Source: Chitinivibrionales bacterium (GTDB lineage Bacteria > Fibrobacterota > Chitinivibrionia > Chitinivibrionales > JANQEN01). Taken from it: a DNA stretch of 11,005 nt. The DNA is taken from contig JAUVGS010000022.1 of NCBI GenBank assembly GCA_030593665.1, forward strand, positions 1 to 11,005, read 5' to 3'. A model generated the notes under the pieces. That model did no database searches, was not told the origin of the DNA, and saw only the letters and a list, made by a program, of their open reading frames with translations. Below, piece after piece: positions 1-6,575 of the stretch (the first letter of the stretch is position 1; every line of letters begins with the position of its first letter). A program made the translations under genes and the position numbers.

Positions 1-2
1 AT

Positions 3-74
3 ACACTTATTGAAGAAGTTGATGAGAGTTCTGTACGTGTTCTCAATTTCCTTTATGCACAACGACGGCAGTAA
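3..74 (+). CDS. C-terminal tail of an upstream gene, probably ExbB/TolQ/MotA-family motor subunit (partial)
   Basis: An open frame enters from the left edge and ends at TAA (72-74), followed immediately by an in-frame TAG (75-77). The visible 23 residues begin TLIEEVDESSVRVLNF and end in a basic AQRRQ tail, which fits the cytoplasmic end of a membrane-motor subunit. There is too little sequence for a domain call. The ExbB/TolQ assignment rests on context: an ExbD/TolR-like gene starts 18 nt downstream, and ExbB genes usually lie directly upstream of exbD. The other frame open here (frame 1, closing at 87) encodes a less protein-like peptide and overlaps the downstream ribosome binding site. 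The reading frame is fairly secure; the family is an inference. Confidence 0.45.
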   Translation, partial: TLIEEVDESSVRVLNFLYAQRRQ

Positions 75-92
75 TAGTGCGGAGTGATACTA

Positions 93-593
93 ATGAGTAC
101 TGATGAAAAACAGATGAAGAGCGCATTTCCCGTGATGAAACGGGCTAACAAATCGCTTGGTGGTGAAATAGAATCGATCGATCTTGATATGACTCCGGTG
201 ATGAATCTGTTTATAGTTCTCATCCCATTTCTCATGTCTATGGCCGTTTTTACGCATATTGCCATTATAGAATTCTCCCTCCCTCCGGCACAGGGTGCCG
301 GCTCAGAAACTGAACAGGCAAAAGAGTTGGATATTTCTATCGTGGTAACACAAACCGGATTCAGAATCGTTGGCACCGGGAAAAAATTAGATATTATCCC
401 TAAAATAAGAGGTAAATATCAAATGAACCAACTACGCGCTCTTTTAAAAGCAGTTAAATTTCAATACCCATCGCAAACAAGTGTGGTTCTGGTATTTGGA
501 GGAAATATTCTCTATGATGATATTATAAAATTCATGGATGTGTGCCGTGAATCACAATTTCCAGACATCGGCCTCTCCGGAGATATCGGATGA
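93..593 (+). CDS. ExbD/TolR-like motor protein 1 (Asp-to-Asn variant)
   Basis: This 166-residue protein has the ExbD/TolR layout: a short basic cytoplasmic N-terminus, one membrane helix (about residues 36-54) opened by the family motif seen here as LDMTPVMNLFIVL, then a periplasmic domain beginning near SLPPA. ExbD/TolR proteins work as dimers inside an ExbB/TolQ pentamer and use proton motive force to drive a TonB/TolA-type partner. In ExbD the motif is TPxxD, where the Asp (D25 in E. coli) carries protons; here the aligned residue is Asn38 (AAT, 204-206), so this copy may not conduct protons itself. I chose ATG 93 because GGAG (81-84) lies 8 nt upstream; an in-frame GTG at 84 overlaps that site and would add 3 residues. 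The stop overlaps the next start (ATGA, 590-593). Confidence 0.88.
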   Translation: MSTDEKQMKSAFPVMKRANKSLGGEIESIDLDMTPVMNLFIVLIPFLMSMAVFTHIAIIEFSLPPAQGAGSETEQAKELDISIVVTQTGFRIVGTGKKLDIIPKIRGKYQMNQLRALLKAVKFQYPSQTSVVLVFGGNILYDDIIKFMDVCRESQFPDIGLSGDIG

Positions 594-916
594 CGTGTAA
601 AATAAAAGTAAAAAAACAAAAAAACATCTCAATTTTAAAAATCTCAGGTGATTTAAGCTCACATGAGGTAAATACCCTTTCTAAAAAGCTTGAATCACTC
701 GGGAAAGGTAAATCACCTATTGTTGTTGTTGATCTTTCTGAAACAGATTACATCGACAGTCATGGATTGGGTGTTTTTGTCTATGCCTGGAAAATGATGG
801 AACAACAAAATCATGAACTTGTTTTTTTAAATCCCCAGGGGTTTATCCGTACTATGTTTATAGGAACTAATCTTCATCAAATATTACGGGTTATTGATAG
901 TCTGGAGGAACTGTGA
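590..916 (+). CDS. STAS-domain protein (SpoIIAA/RsbV-type anti-sigma factor antagonist-like)
   Basis: The 108-residue protein is a single STAS domain of usual length. It shows the early strand ending ISGDLS (18-23), a central strand IVVVDLSETDYIDSHGLG (44-61) and a C-terminal part ending with the helix around residues 91-107. In SpoIIAA and RsbV the Ser after Asp in the D-S-(S/T)-G-L loop is phosphorylated by an anti-sigma kinase; here D56-S57-H58-G59 keeps that Ser, while His replaces the usual next Ser/Thr. The protein is predicted to be cytoplasmic. It lies between two ExbD-like genes with 4-nt overlaps on both sides (ATGA at 590, GTGA at 913), and GGAG (579-582) sits 7 nt before its start, so it is probably made in fixed ratio with the motor. 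I infer that it regulates or anchors the motor rather than a sigma factor. No partner kinase or phosphatase is in the window. Confidence 0.88.
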   Translation: MTCKIKVKKQKNISILKISGDLSSHEVNTLSKKLESLGKGKSPIVVVDLSETDYIDSHGLGVFVYAWKMMEQQNHELVFLNPQGFIRTMFIGTNLHQILRVIDSLEEL

Positions 917-1431
917 GCTTCCCGGTTTCAAAATCAAATTTAAAACGACTTCGTAAAACCCGACATGCCGGTGCTTTGAAAGGATTCAAACCGCAGTTGA
1001 CATCTCTTATCGATGTCATGACAATCCTGCTTATTTATCTGTTAAAAAGTTTTTCGTCCGAAGGAGAAATCATAACGGTATCAAAAAGCCTTATGCTGCC
1101 TGAATCTTCGGCACAGAAAAAACCTGAATTAACCGTGGTGCTTACTGTTAATAATCAATACATTCTTGCTGAAAATAAACAGATAACAACAACGGATAAA
1201 GTACTCTCATCAGACGAACTGATTATCCCGGAGTTGGATTCATGGCTCGAAATCCGTCGTAAAACAACACAAAAGATAGAACAGTATTCAACAAAAACAA
1301 AATTTAAGGGTGATATAACGATACAAGGCGATAAACGGATACGATTTCGACTCCTTAAAAAAATAATGTATACCTGTGGACAACAGGGGTATAATAACTT
1401 TTCACTCGCGGTACTTAAGAAAGGGGATTAA
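913..1431 (+). CDS. ExbD/TolR-like motor protein 2 (keeps the proton-carrying Asp)
   Basis: This 172-residue protein is a second, divergent ExbD/TolR homologue. A strongly basic N-terminus (about 1-26) precedes one membrane helix (about 29-47) whose start reads QLTSLIDVMTILLIYLL. Asp34 (GAT, 1012-1014) falls at the ExbD D25 / TolR D23 position and the LIDVM core is canonical, although the usual TP is TS. A periplasmic domain follows, with hydrophobic strands such as LTVVLTV (113-119) and a C-terminal part with a final helix-strand. The GTG start has AGGAGGA-like sequence just upstream (GGAGGA, 904-909) and overlaps the STAS stop codon. Two different ExbD-like subunits in one operon parallel AglQ/AglS of the Myxococcus Agl motor and suggest a heterodimeric rotor core; that pairing is an inference. 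Confidence 0.83.
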   Translation: MSFPVSKSNLKRLRKTRHAGALKGFKPQLTSLIDVMTILLIYLLKSFSSEGEIITVSKSLMLPESSAQKKPELTVVLTVNNQYILAENKQITTTDKVLSSDELIIPELDSWLEIRRKTTQKIEQYSTKTKFKGDITIQGDKRIRFRLLKKIMYTCGQQGYNNFSLAVLKKGD

Positions 1432-1437
1432 TTACTC

Positions 1438-2481
1438 GTGCAGGGAATAAACGTTGTCGTTGCCGGTGGCGGCTCAGCTGCAATACTCGATAAAGCTCTG
1501 CTTCGTGAAATACGCGGATCTCTCTGGCAAAAAATAGATCCCCGCTTCGCAATCATTTTATTTCTCTCGATACTTATCCACAGCATCGCAATGTACAGAA
1601 TTAATACCTTAGAGCTAAAACCGGTCGAAATGGTAGTCATTGAAAAAATCCCTGAACGTTTCGCCCGTCTCATTGTGGAGAAGCCTATACCAAAAGAAAA
1701 ACCACAGGAAAAAATCAGTGAGAAGATAACTACAGATGATATCTCGATAGAAGCTAAAAAAATCGTGCCGAAGACACCGGGTGAGAAAAAAGCTGTTAAG
1801 CAGAAGGTCGCAAAAAAGGCGGTTGCTGCACGTGCTGCCCGCGTGGAGAGAAAGATAAGGACCGTCGGTGTTCTCGGTATGCTTACCGGTGTCGGGACAA
1901 CGGCAAAAGGCCCTTCGGTTATTGATGTCCTGGGAGGTTCACATCATAAGAAAGAACGCTTTCAGGATCTCGAAAAGGCACTGGATAATATGTCCGGCCT
2001 GCAACAGACAGGCAATATGGATGTACTTAACAAGAAGCTCGTTCGGAGTAAAGACGTTGCAATCAGCCATAAAGAAAGCATAACTGACCTTGTAGCAAAC
2101 GTGAAGACAACTCAAACTGCGACATTTGCCAAAAAGGGTAACTTTATTATCCAGAAGCCTGAAAGTATCGAAGGCTCTGCCTCGTCAGACACTAAACGTG
2201 ATAATAATGCAATCAATAAAGTAGTTGCCTCACATAAAACCAGTCTCCGGATGAGTTATGAAAAACATCTTAAACGGATACCTGAACTTGCGGGGAAAAT
2301 AACGGTCCGATTTACCATCGCAGCATCAGGAAGAGTCACTTCAGTACAAATTCTGGAAAATACTACAGGAAATAATGACCTTGAACGCGATATCTCTCGA
2401 AAAATAAAAATGTGGCGTTTTGAGAAAATTGTAGAAGGTGATGTAACAGTTACCTATCCTTTTGTTTTTCAACCCGCATAG
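1438..2481 (+). CDS. TonB-like / AgmX-PglI C-terminal-domain energy-transducing protein
   Basis: The 347-residue protein has an N-terminal cytoplasmic stretch (1-36), one membrane helix (about 37-53), then a long Lys/Pro/Glu-rich periplasmic arm (about 61-140). A motif resembling the ERF-LIVE-P motif of AgmX-like proteins (PERFARLIVEKP, 72-83) follows the helix. A central segment (about 143-195) contains VLGMLTGVGT and DVLGG...DLEKALDNMSG, which resembles AgmX/PglI-type proteins. The C-terminal domain (about 262-347) has a TonB-like fold signature: helix, GKITVRFTIAASGRVTSVQI, then MWRFEK and a final strand. Such proteins transmit motion from an ExbB/ExbD motor across the periplasm. The start is GTG, 6 nt after the previous stop, with AAGGGG (1421-1426) upstream. 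No TonB-dependent receptor is nearby, so the outer-membrane partner is unknown; the adjacent export protein is a candidate. Confidence 0.82.
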   Translation: MQGINVVVAGGGSAAILDKALLREIRGSLWQKIDPRFAIILFLSILIHSIAMYRINTLELKPVEMVVIEKIPERFARLIVEKPIPKEKPQEKISEKITTDDISIEAKKIVPKTPGEKKAVKQKVAKKAVAARAARVERKIRTVGVLGMLTGVGTTAKGPSVIDVLGGSHHKKERFQDLEKALDNMSGLQQTGNMDVLNKKLVRSKDVAISHKESITDLVANVKTTQTATFAKKGNFIIQKPESIEGSASSDTKRDNNAINKVVASHKTSLRMSYEKHLKRIPELAGKITVRFTIAASGRVTSVQILENTTGNNDLERDISRKIKMWRFEKIVEGDVTVTYPFVFQPA

Positions 2482-2499
2482 GTATGAAAGGTTGCTATC

Positions 2500-3402
2500 A
2501 TGAAACAATTGTCTACTTCGACACTCTGCATCCTGGGATTGAGTATTGTGTTACATGCGGCAATAATTAAAGTCAGCGATGTCCTTGATATTCAAGTACA
2601 GGGACATGAGGAATTTTCGGGGCGATATACTGTTAACACCAGTGGCGTCATCGATTACCCACTTCTGGCTGATGAAACAATCGTTAACATTTCAACCTCC
2701 GAGCTTATGAATGAACTTACATTTAGACTTGCAAAACACATTGATAACCCCCTTGTCTTAATATCAATCGTTGAAAAACCAAATATAGCTGTTACAGTTC
2801 TCGGACAGGTAACCAATCCCGGGCCGGTAGAAACATACCTGGGCGCATCGGTACAGGAGGTTATACAGCTCGCCGGCGGACCGGCGGAAAATGCCGCTAT
2901 TGACAGTATAAAAATCATACATAGTGACGGCAATGACCAGACCGCTAAATTTTTTAATATGAAGGCATTCCTTAAAGAGGGAAAGATTGACAACATGCCA
3001 GCCATGCAGCCCGGTGACATTGTCATATTACTCTCCGAAACCCGCACCACAAAAGTAAAGGTTATCGGCGCAGTAAATAAACCGGGATTCTTTGATCTTG
3101 ATGAAAAGATGAATGTGTTTGAGATTATCTATCTTGCCGGAGGCCCGGTCGAGAAAGCCGATCTTTCACGAGTCCGTCGTTTTTATAAATCTGAAGGCAA
3201 AACAATGGAGGAAGTAATAAATGTGCAGACATTTATAGATAAAGGTGACATGGATAAAATACCGATTGTTGAGGAGGGTGATGTTATCATTGTGTATGCA
3301 AAATGGTTCGACTGGAAAATCCTCATGAGTATTTTAACGAATGTACTTCTTTTTATTGTTACTATTCAGGCTATTCGGGGAACAGTCGGCGGCAGCAGTT
3401 AA
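2500..3402 (+). CDS. Polysaccharide export outer-membrane (OPX/Wza-family) protein with two SLBB domains
   Basis: The 300-residue protein begins with a hydrophobic signal-like segment (about 5-21, ending LHAA). A Poly_export domain follows (about 23-91: VSDVLDIQV...YTVNTSGVIDYPLL), then two SLBB domains (about 97-178 and 186-265), each with the characteristic LAGGP motif (124-128 and 212-216) and a PGD/EGD turn before the last strand. A strongly hydrophobic helix flanked by WFDW (269-272) closes the protein (about 273-292). OPX proteins form the outer-membrane channel for capsule or exopolysaccharide and work with a Wzc-type partner, here the next gene. There is no lipobox: the only early Cys (C10) lies inside the hydrophobic core, so unlike E. 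coli Wza it is probably not a lipoprotein. AAAGG (2487-2491) lies 8 nt before ATG. It starts 18 nt after the TonB-like gene. Confidence 0.92.
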   Translation: MKQLSTSTLCILGLSIVLHAAIIKVSDVLDIQVQGHEEFSGRYTVNTSGVIDYPLLADETIVNISTSELMNELTFRLAKHIDNPLVLISIVEKPNIAVTVLGQVTNPGPVETYLGASVQEVIQLAGGPAENAAIDSIKIIHSDGNDQTAKFFNMKAFLKEGKIDNMPAMQPGDIVILLSETRTTKVKVIGAVNKPGFFDLDEKMNVFEIIYLAGGPVEKADLSRVRRFYKSEGKTMEEVINVQTFIDKGDMDKIPIVEEGDVIIVYAKWFDWKILMSILTNVLLFIVTIQAIRGTVGGSS

Positions 3403-3436
3403 AAGATATGGAATCGTTGTGCCTGTTCGTCTTAAT

Positions 3437-3456
3437 CGAGGAGTTGTGTCTCATTG
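3437..3456 (+). promoter_or_regulatory. Shine-Dalgarno site supporting the TTG start of the Wzc-like gene
   Basis: GAGGAG (3438-3443) is a strong ribosome binding site with 10 nt before TTG (3454-3456). No ATG or GTG lies in frame between this site and the Wzz-type N-terminus, so the rare TTG start is preferred. The site sits in the 51-nt gap after the export gene, the longest gap inside the putative operon. Confidence 0.65.
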
Positions 3457-5628
3457 AACAAACCAACTATCGGGAACATTACGGGATTAAAAACAGACGT
3501 CCGCCTAAAAGATTATATCGCTATAATTCATAGACGTAAAGCAGTGATTATTGTCTCACTGCTCTCAATGATACTTTCCACCGTCTTTTATGTGTACAAA
3601 ATTGAGGATATCTACGAATCTTTCTCCACCCTGGTTATTGAAGAAAACAATCCCGTCATGACCCAGGTTATGAACGTCCGTGGACGGTCCCTCAGTTTTT
3701 ACCAGGGGATACTCAACAGCCGGACCTTCCTGGAACTGGTTCTCGACAGTATCGGCATGGATATTTTCAAGGCAACCTTTCCAAAATTTTCGAAAGAAGA
3801 TGCTATCACCTATATTCAATCCAATATCACATTAAGAAAAACCTCCTATGCCTCATTTCTCAGAATGAATTGCCGGGCAAAATCACAGGAACTCGCCTAT
3901 TTTTTAGCAACGGTTGCTACTGATATTTTCCGGAAACGATGTCATGAAGTCGAATCTGAAGAATCCCGACGGGCTGTTGTTGAAATCGATAAACAATTAA
4001 AAATCATTCGCACTAAATTGGAAAAATCGGAATACGATTATCGAACCTTTAAAGACGAGACAGGCAATATTTCAGAAGGAGTCACCCCGGAATTAAAAAC
4101 ACTTCAGGAGGCCTATGCCGAAAATTTAGCGGTACTCGGTTTAAAAGAAGCTGACCTGAAAGCGGAGAAATCACAACTGGCAAGGCTTGAAGCAAAAATT
4201 ACCCCTGCTGCAAATCGAAAGTCCCCTGAAATGCTCAAACTTCGATCGCGGCTCAGGGAACTTGAAAAGGAGCGGGTTCGCCTTGAAAATCTCGGCATCC
4301 GCCTTTCGAGTACTTCAACAATTGATCGGGAGATCAAGGAGGTTGAGAGGCAGCTATTACGATACAGGCAGAGTACTTCCTCAATAAAAGCCCCTGATCC
4401 AAATACTATTAGTCAATGGCAGACATTACGGAAATCCGTAATAAATAAAGAAGCTGAACTACAGCTTTTCAAGCGCCGGCTGTATTCATATGATAAAGCC
4501 ATTAATAATTATAAGAAGGACAATCCCAATATCCTCAGCCAGTCTCTGGAACTGTTGCGGCTTAAACGGTCGAAAGAAATATATGAAAATATTTACACAA
4601 TCCTTCTTGAAAAAGCTGAAGAACAGCGTATTCTCAGCGCCTCAAGCGGTGCCGGTATAAAGATAGTTGATATTGCCCGCATGCCGGATAATCCTATTGC
4701 CAAAAATGAAACACGCTACTATATCCTTGGAGTCATTCTTGGTCTTATACTCGGTTTTGGACTCGCCTTTATCCTTGAATTCAATGATACCACCATAAAA
4801 TCAAATGAGGATATTGAGCGGTTCATCAATCTCGCAGTAATCGGAACCATACCCCATATTACCTATAACAAAAAGGAAGAACTTAAACTAAAACGGCGGT
4901 CATCAAAATCCCGCAAGGCAGTGACCGTCACCCAGTATCCCCGCCACCTTCTCAATTTCGCAGGTGATGAATCCATTACCGCGGAAGCATACCGTTCATT
5001 ACGGACAAATCTCTCTTTTGTCAGCCCTGACAACCCCATTCACTGTTTAGTCGTTACCTCTGCGGGACCATCGGAGGGTAAATCGCTCACGGTCGCAAAT
5101 CTTGCTCTGGCGTATGCACAAATGGGGAAGAAAACACTTCTGGTTGATACGGATTTGCGGCGGCCGGTTATGCATCATATCTTTGGACAAAAACGGGAGC
5201 CGGGCTTCTCTGACCTGTTTACCGCTGACACGGACTATGATAAAATTATCAAACCGACACAAAAAGAGAATTTCTTTATGATCACTGCCGGTATGTTTAC
5301 TCCCAACCCGGTAGAATTAATCGCCTCCCAGAAAATGGCCTTGCATATTGAATACTTTAGAAATAACTTTGACATGGTATTTTTCGATACCCCTCCGATT
5401 ATTGCAGTAACTGATGCCGCATTACTCGGTACAAAACTTGACGGCATCCTTTTGGTCGTCAGATCACATAAAACATCACGTGAAGTTGCACAGCAGGCGG
5501 TCAATAATCTCAATAACGTCGGTGTAAAATGTGTCGGATGTGTACTCAATGATATCGATCTCTCACATCGATATTCTTCATACGGCTACTATAAATATTA
5601 CTACCACTATTATAAATCCAAGGTTTAA
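3454..5628 (+). CDS. Wzc-like polysaccharide co-polymerase with fused bacterial tyrosine kinase (PCP-2a/BY-kinase)
   Basis: This 724-residue inner-membrane protein has a Wzz-type N-terminal region with membrane helix 1 (about 30-48), a long Glu/Lys/Arg-rich coiled-coil periplasmic section (about 170-395) and membrane helix 2 (about 423-441) after the MPDNPIAKN segment. A C-terminal cytoplasmic kinase domain follows. The kinase shows Walker A SAGPSEGKS (536-544, Lys543), Walker A' LLVDTDLRRP (Asp565, Asp567) and Walker B MVFFDTPP (641-648, Asp645), and ends in a cluster of nine Tyr within the last 20 residues or so. These proteins control chain length and export of capsule or exopolysaccharide through cycles of Tyr-tail phosphorylation, contacting the OPX channel encoded just upstream. 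Length and architecture are typical of the proteobacterial fused form. No Wzb-type phosphatase is visible nearby. The start is TTG with a good ribosome binding site. Confidence 0.95.
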   Translation: MNKPTIGNITGLKTDVRLKDYIAIIHRRKAVIIVSLLSMILSTVFYVYKIEDIYESFSTLVIEENNPVMTQVMNVRGRSLSFYQGILNSRTFLELVLDSIGMDIFKATFPKFSKEDAITYIQSNITLRKTSYASFLRMNCRAKSQELAYFLATVATDIFRKRCHEVESEESRRAVVEIDKQLKIIRTKLEKSEYDYRTFKDETGNISEGVTPELKTLQEAYAENLAVLGLKEADLKAEKSQLARLEAKITPAANRKSPEMLKLRSRLRELEKERVRLENLGIRLSSTSTIDREIKEVERQLLRYRQSTSSIKAPDPNTISQWQTLRKSVINKEAELQLFKRRLYSYDKAINNYKKDNPNILSQSLELLRLKRSKEIYENIYTILLEKAEEQRILSASSGAGIKIVDIARMPDNPIAKNETRYYILGVILGLILGFGLAFILEFNDTTIKSNEDIERFINLAVIGTIPHITYNKKEELKLKRRSSKSRKAVTVTQYPRHLLNFAGDESITAEAYRSLRTNLSFVSPDNPIHCLVVTSAGPSEGKSLTVANLALAYAQMGKKTLLVDTDLRRPVMHHIFGQKREPGFSDLFTADTDYDKIIKPTQKENFFMITAGMFTPNPVELIASQKMALHIEYFRNNFDMVFFDTPPIIAVTDAALLGTKLDGILLVVRSHKTSREVAQQAVNNLNNVGVKCVGCVLNDIDLSHRYSSYGYYKYYYHYYKSKV

Positions 5629-5630
5629 TC

Positions 5631-6542
5631 ATGCCCGTTACTGAAAACGAAACATCTGAAAAACGCTCGTTCTCAGAAAGATATCATGTAACCGGCAAAG
5701 GCAAAACTAAACTTTCTTCAACGAAAAATCCTCTCATCAGATTACTCTGGAATTTTTACTCATATAAACGAAAGGGTGTAGATACCCTGGCCGGCTCAGC
5801 AACAGGCAACAACTACGTGCTCGACCTGGGATCCGGTAATGGGGCATATTCTCACTGGTATCTTGGTAAAAAGCCTCGATCGAAACTTATTGCAGTCGAT
5901 TGGTCTTTCGCCGCACTAAAAAATTTTACCGAACCTAAAAATGGACTAGTGCTCCGGATATGTGCTGATGTCCTCTATCTGCCTTTCAAACCCGAAATGT
6001 TTGAGACTATTTTTTCAATTGACACCCTCGGACATGTTTCACAGATAGAAAATGTTCTTGATGAACTGCTGCGGGTCGGGACATGCGGCGCCTCCCTTTT
6101 CCTGCATAGTGAATGCAGTGATTATCAGTATCGCTGGCCGGACAACTTGCTGATTCGCAAAAACACAAAGGATGTTGTTGCCGAATTGGACGGCCATTTC
6201 TTTTTGCACACGAGTGAAGCTATTCACTCCTTATACCATCAGCGATTCTATATACGTTCATTCTTCAGCCCGGCCGGTATCCTCGGATGGCTCATTGGCT
6301 ATCCGGAAAAATATCGTATCGGATTTAAACAGGCTCGATTACATCTATTCACTGCAATTACCACTATAATCGCAATTATTAAAAAGATACCGGTATTGGG
6401 ATTAATGCTCAGATTCGTTAATGCAGTAACAAACCGTATAGAACTTTTCTTTGGGCTGTATGGGGGTGGTTCCTGCTTTGCCTTTTTAGAAAAACCACCA
6501 TCCCGTAACAATGAAGAAAACAAAACTTCTGCCGCTATCTAA
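5631..6542 (+). CDS. SAM-dependent class I methyltransferase
   Basis: The 303-residue protein has a Rossmann-type methyltransferase core. Motif I reads VLDLGSGNGAYS (63-74), an acidic end of strand 2 lies at AVD (Asp90), a DVLYLPF segment (113-119) sits at the motif II region and IFSIDTLGHV (127-136) follows. The pattern resembles the Methyltransf_11/25 group. The C-terminal part contains a hydrophobic, partly basic stretch (about 238-266) that could rest on the membrane. ATG lies 2 nt after the Wzc stop with AAGG (5620-5623) 7 nt upstream, so translation is probably coupled. In a polysaccharide operon the likely substrate is a sugar of the growing or finished chain, either decorating it or capping its end; which of these is unknown. 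A polyprenyl or unrelated substrate cannot be excluded. Confidence 0.85.
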   Translation: MPVTENETSEKRSFSERYHVTGKGKTKLSSTKNPLIRLLWNFYSYKRKGVDTLAGSATGNNYVLDLGSGNGAYSHWYLGKKPRSKLIAVDWSFAALKNFTEPKNGLVLRICADVLYLPFKPEMFETIFSIDTLGHVSQIENVLDELLRVGTCGASLFLHSECSDYQYRWPDNLLIRKNTKDVVAELDGHFFLHTSEAIHSLYHQRFYIRSFFSPAGILGWLIGYPEKYRIGFKQARLHLFTAITTIIAIIKKIPVLGLMLRFVNAVTNRIELFFGLYGGGSCFAFLEKPPSRNNEENKTSAAI

Positions 6543-6550
6543 CGCGTTAG
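6539..6550. repeat. Perfect 12-bp palindrome spanning the methyltransferase stop codon
   Basis: CTAACGCGTTAG is a perfect inverted repeat with no spacer. It contains the TAA stop (6540-6542) and lies in the 33-nt gap before the GT2 gene. No U-tract follows, so it is not a rho-independent terminator. It could be a protein-binding site or chance. Confidence 0.4.
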
Positions 6551-6575
6551 TAAATAACGGAGATCGTAATATACC

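Noticed and set aside
84..92. GTG at 84 as the start of the first ExbD-like gene.
   Set aside because: It overlaps the GGAG ribosome binding site that is well placed for ATG 93.
53..376. Reverse-strand open frame (107 codons) antisense to the first ExbD-like gene.
   Set aside because: The forward strand encodes a clear ExbD motif and membrane helix; the reverse peptide has no recognisable domain.
764..769. Loss of the STAS phospho-acceptor because His follows Ser in the loop.
   Set aside because: Counting along SpoIIAA (S58) and RsbV (S56) shows that the acceptor is the Ser right after Asp, which is present here as Ser57; only the following Ser/Thr is replaced.
2655..3050. Reverse-strand open frame (131 codons) antisense to the export gene.
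   Set aside because: It lies wholly within the Poly_export/SLBB coding region and has low-complexity Ser/Thr-rich content typical of a shadow frame.
3303..3533. Forward open frame of 76 codons bridging the export and Wzc-like genes.
   Set aside because: It overlaps the C-terminal helix of the export protein and the N-terminus of Wzc, and has no domain or ribosome binding site.
5235..5549. Reverse-strand open frame (104 codons) inside the kinase domain.
   Set aside because: The opposite strand encodes the conserved Walker B region of the BY-kinase; this is a shadow.
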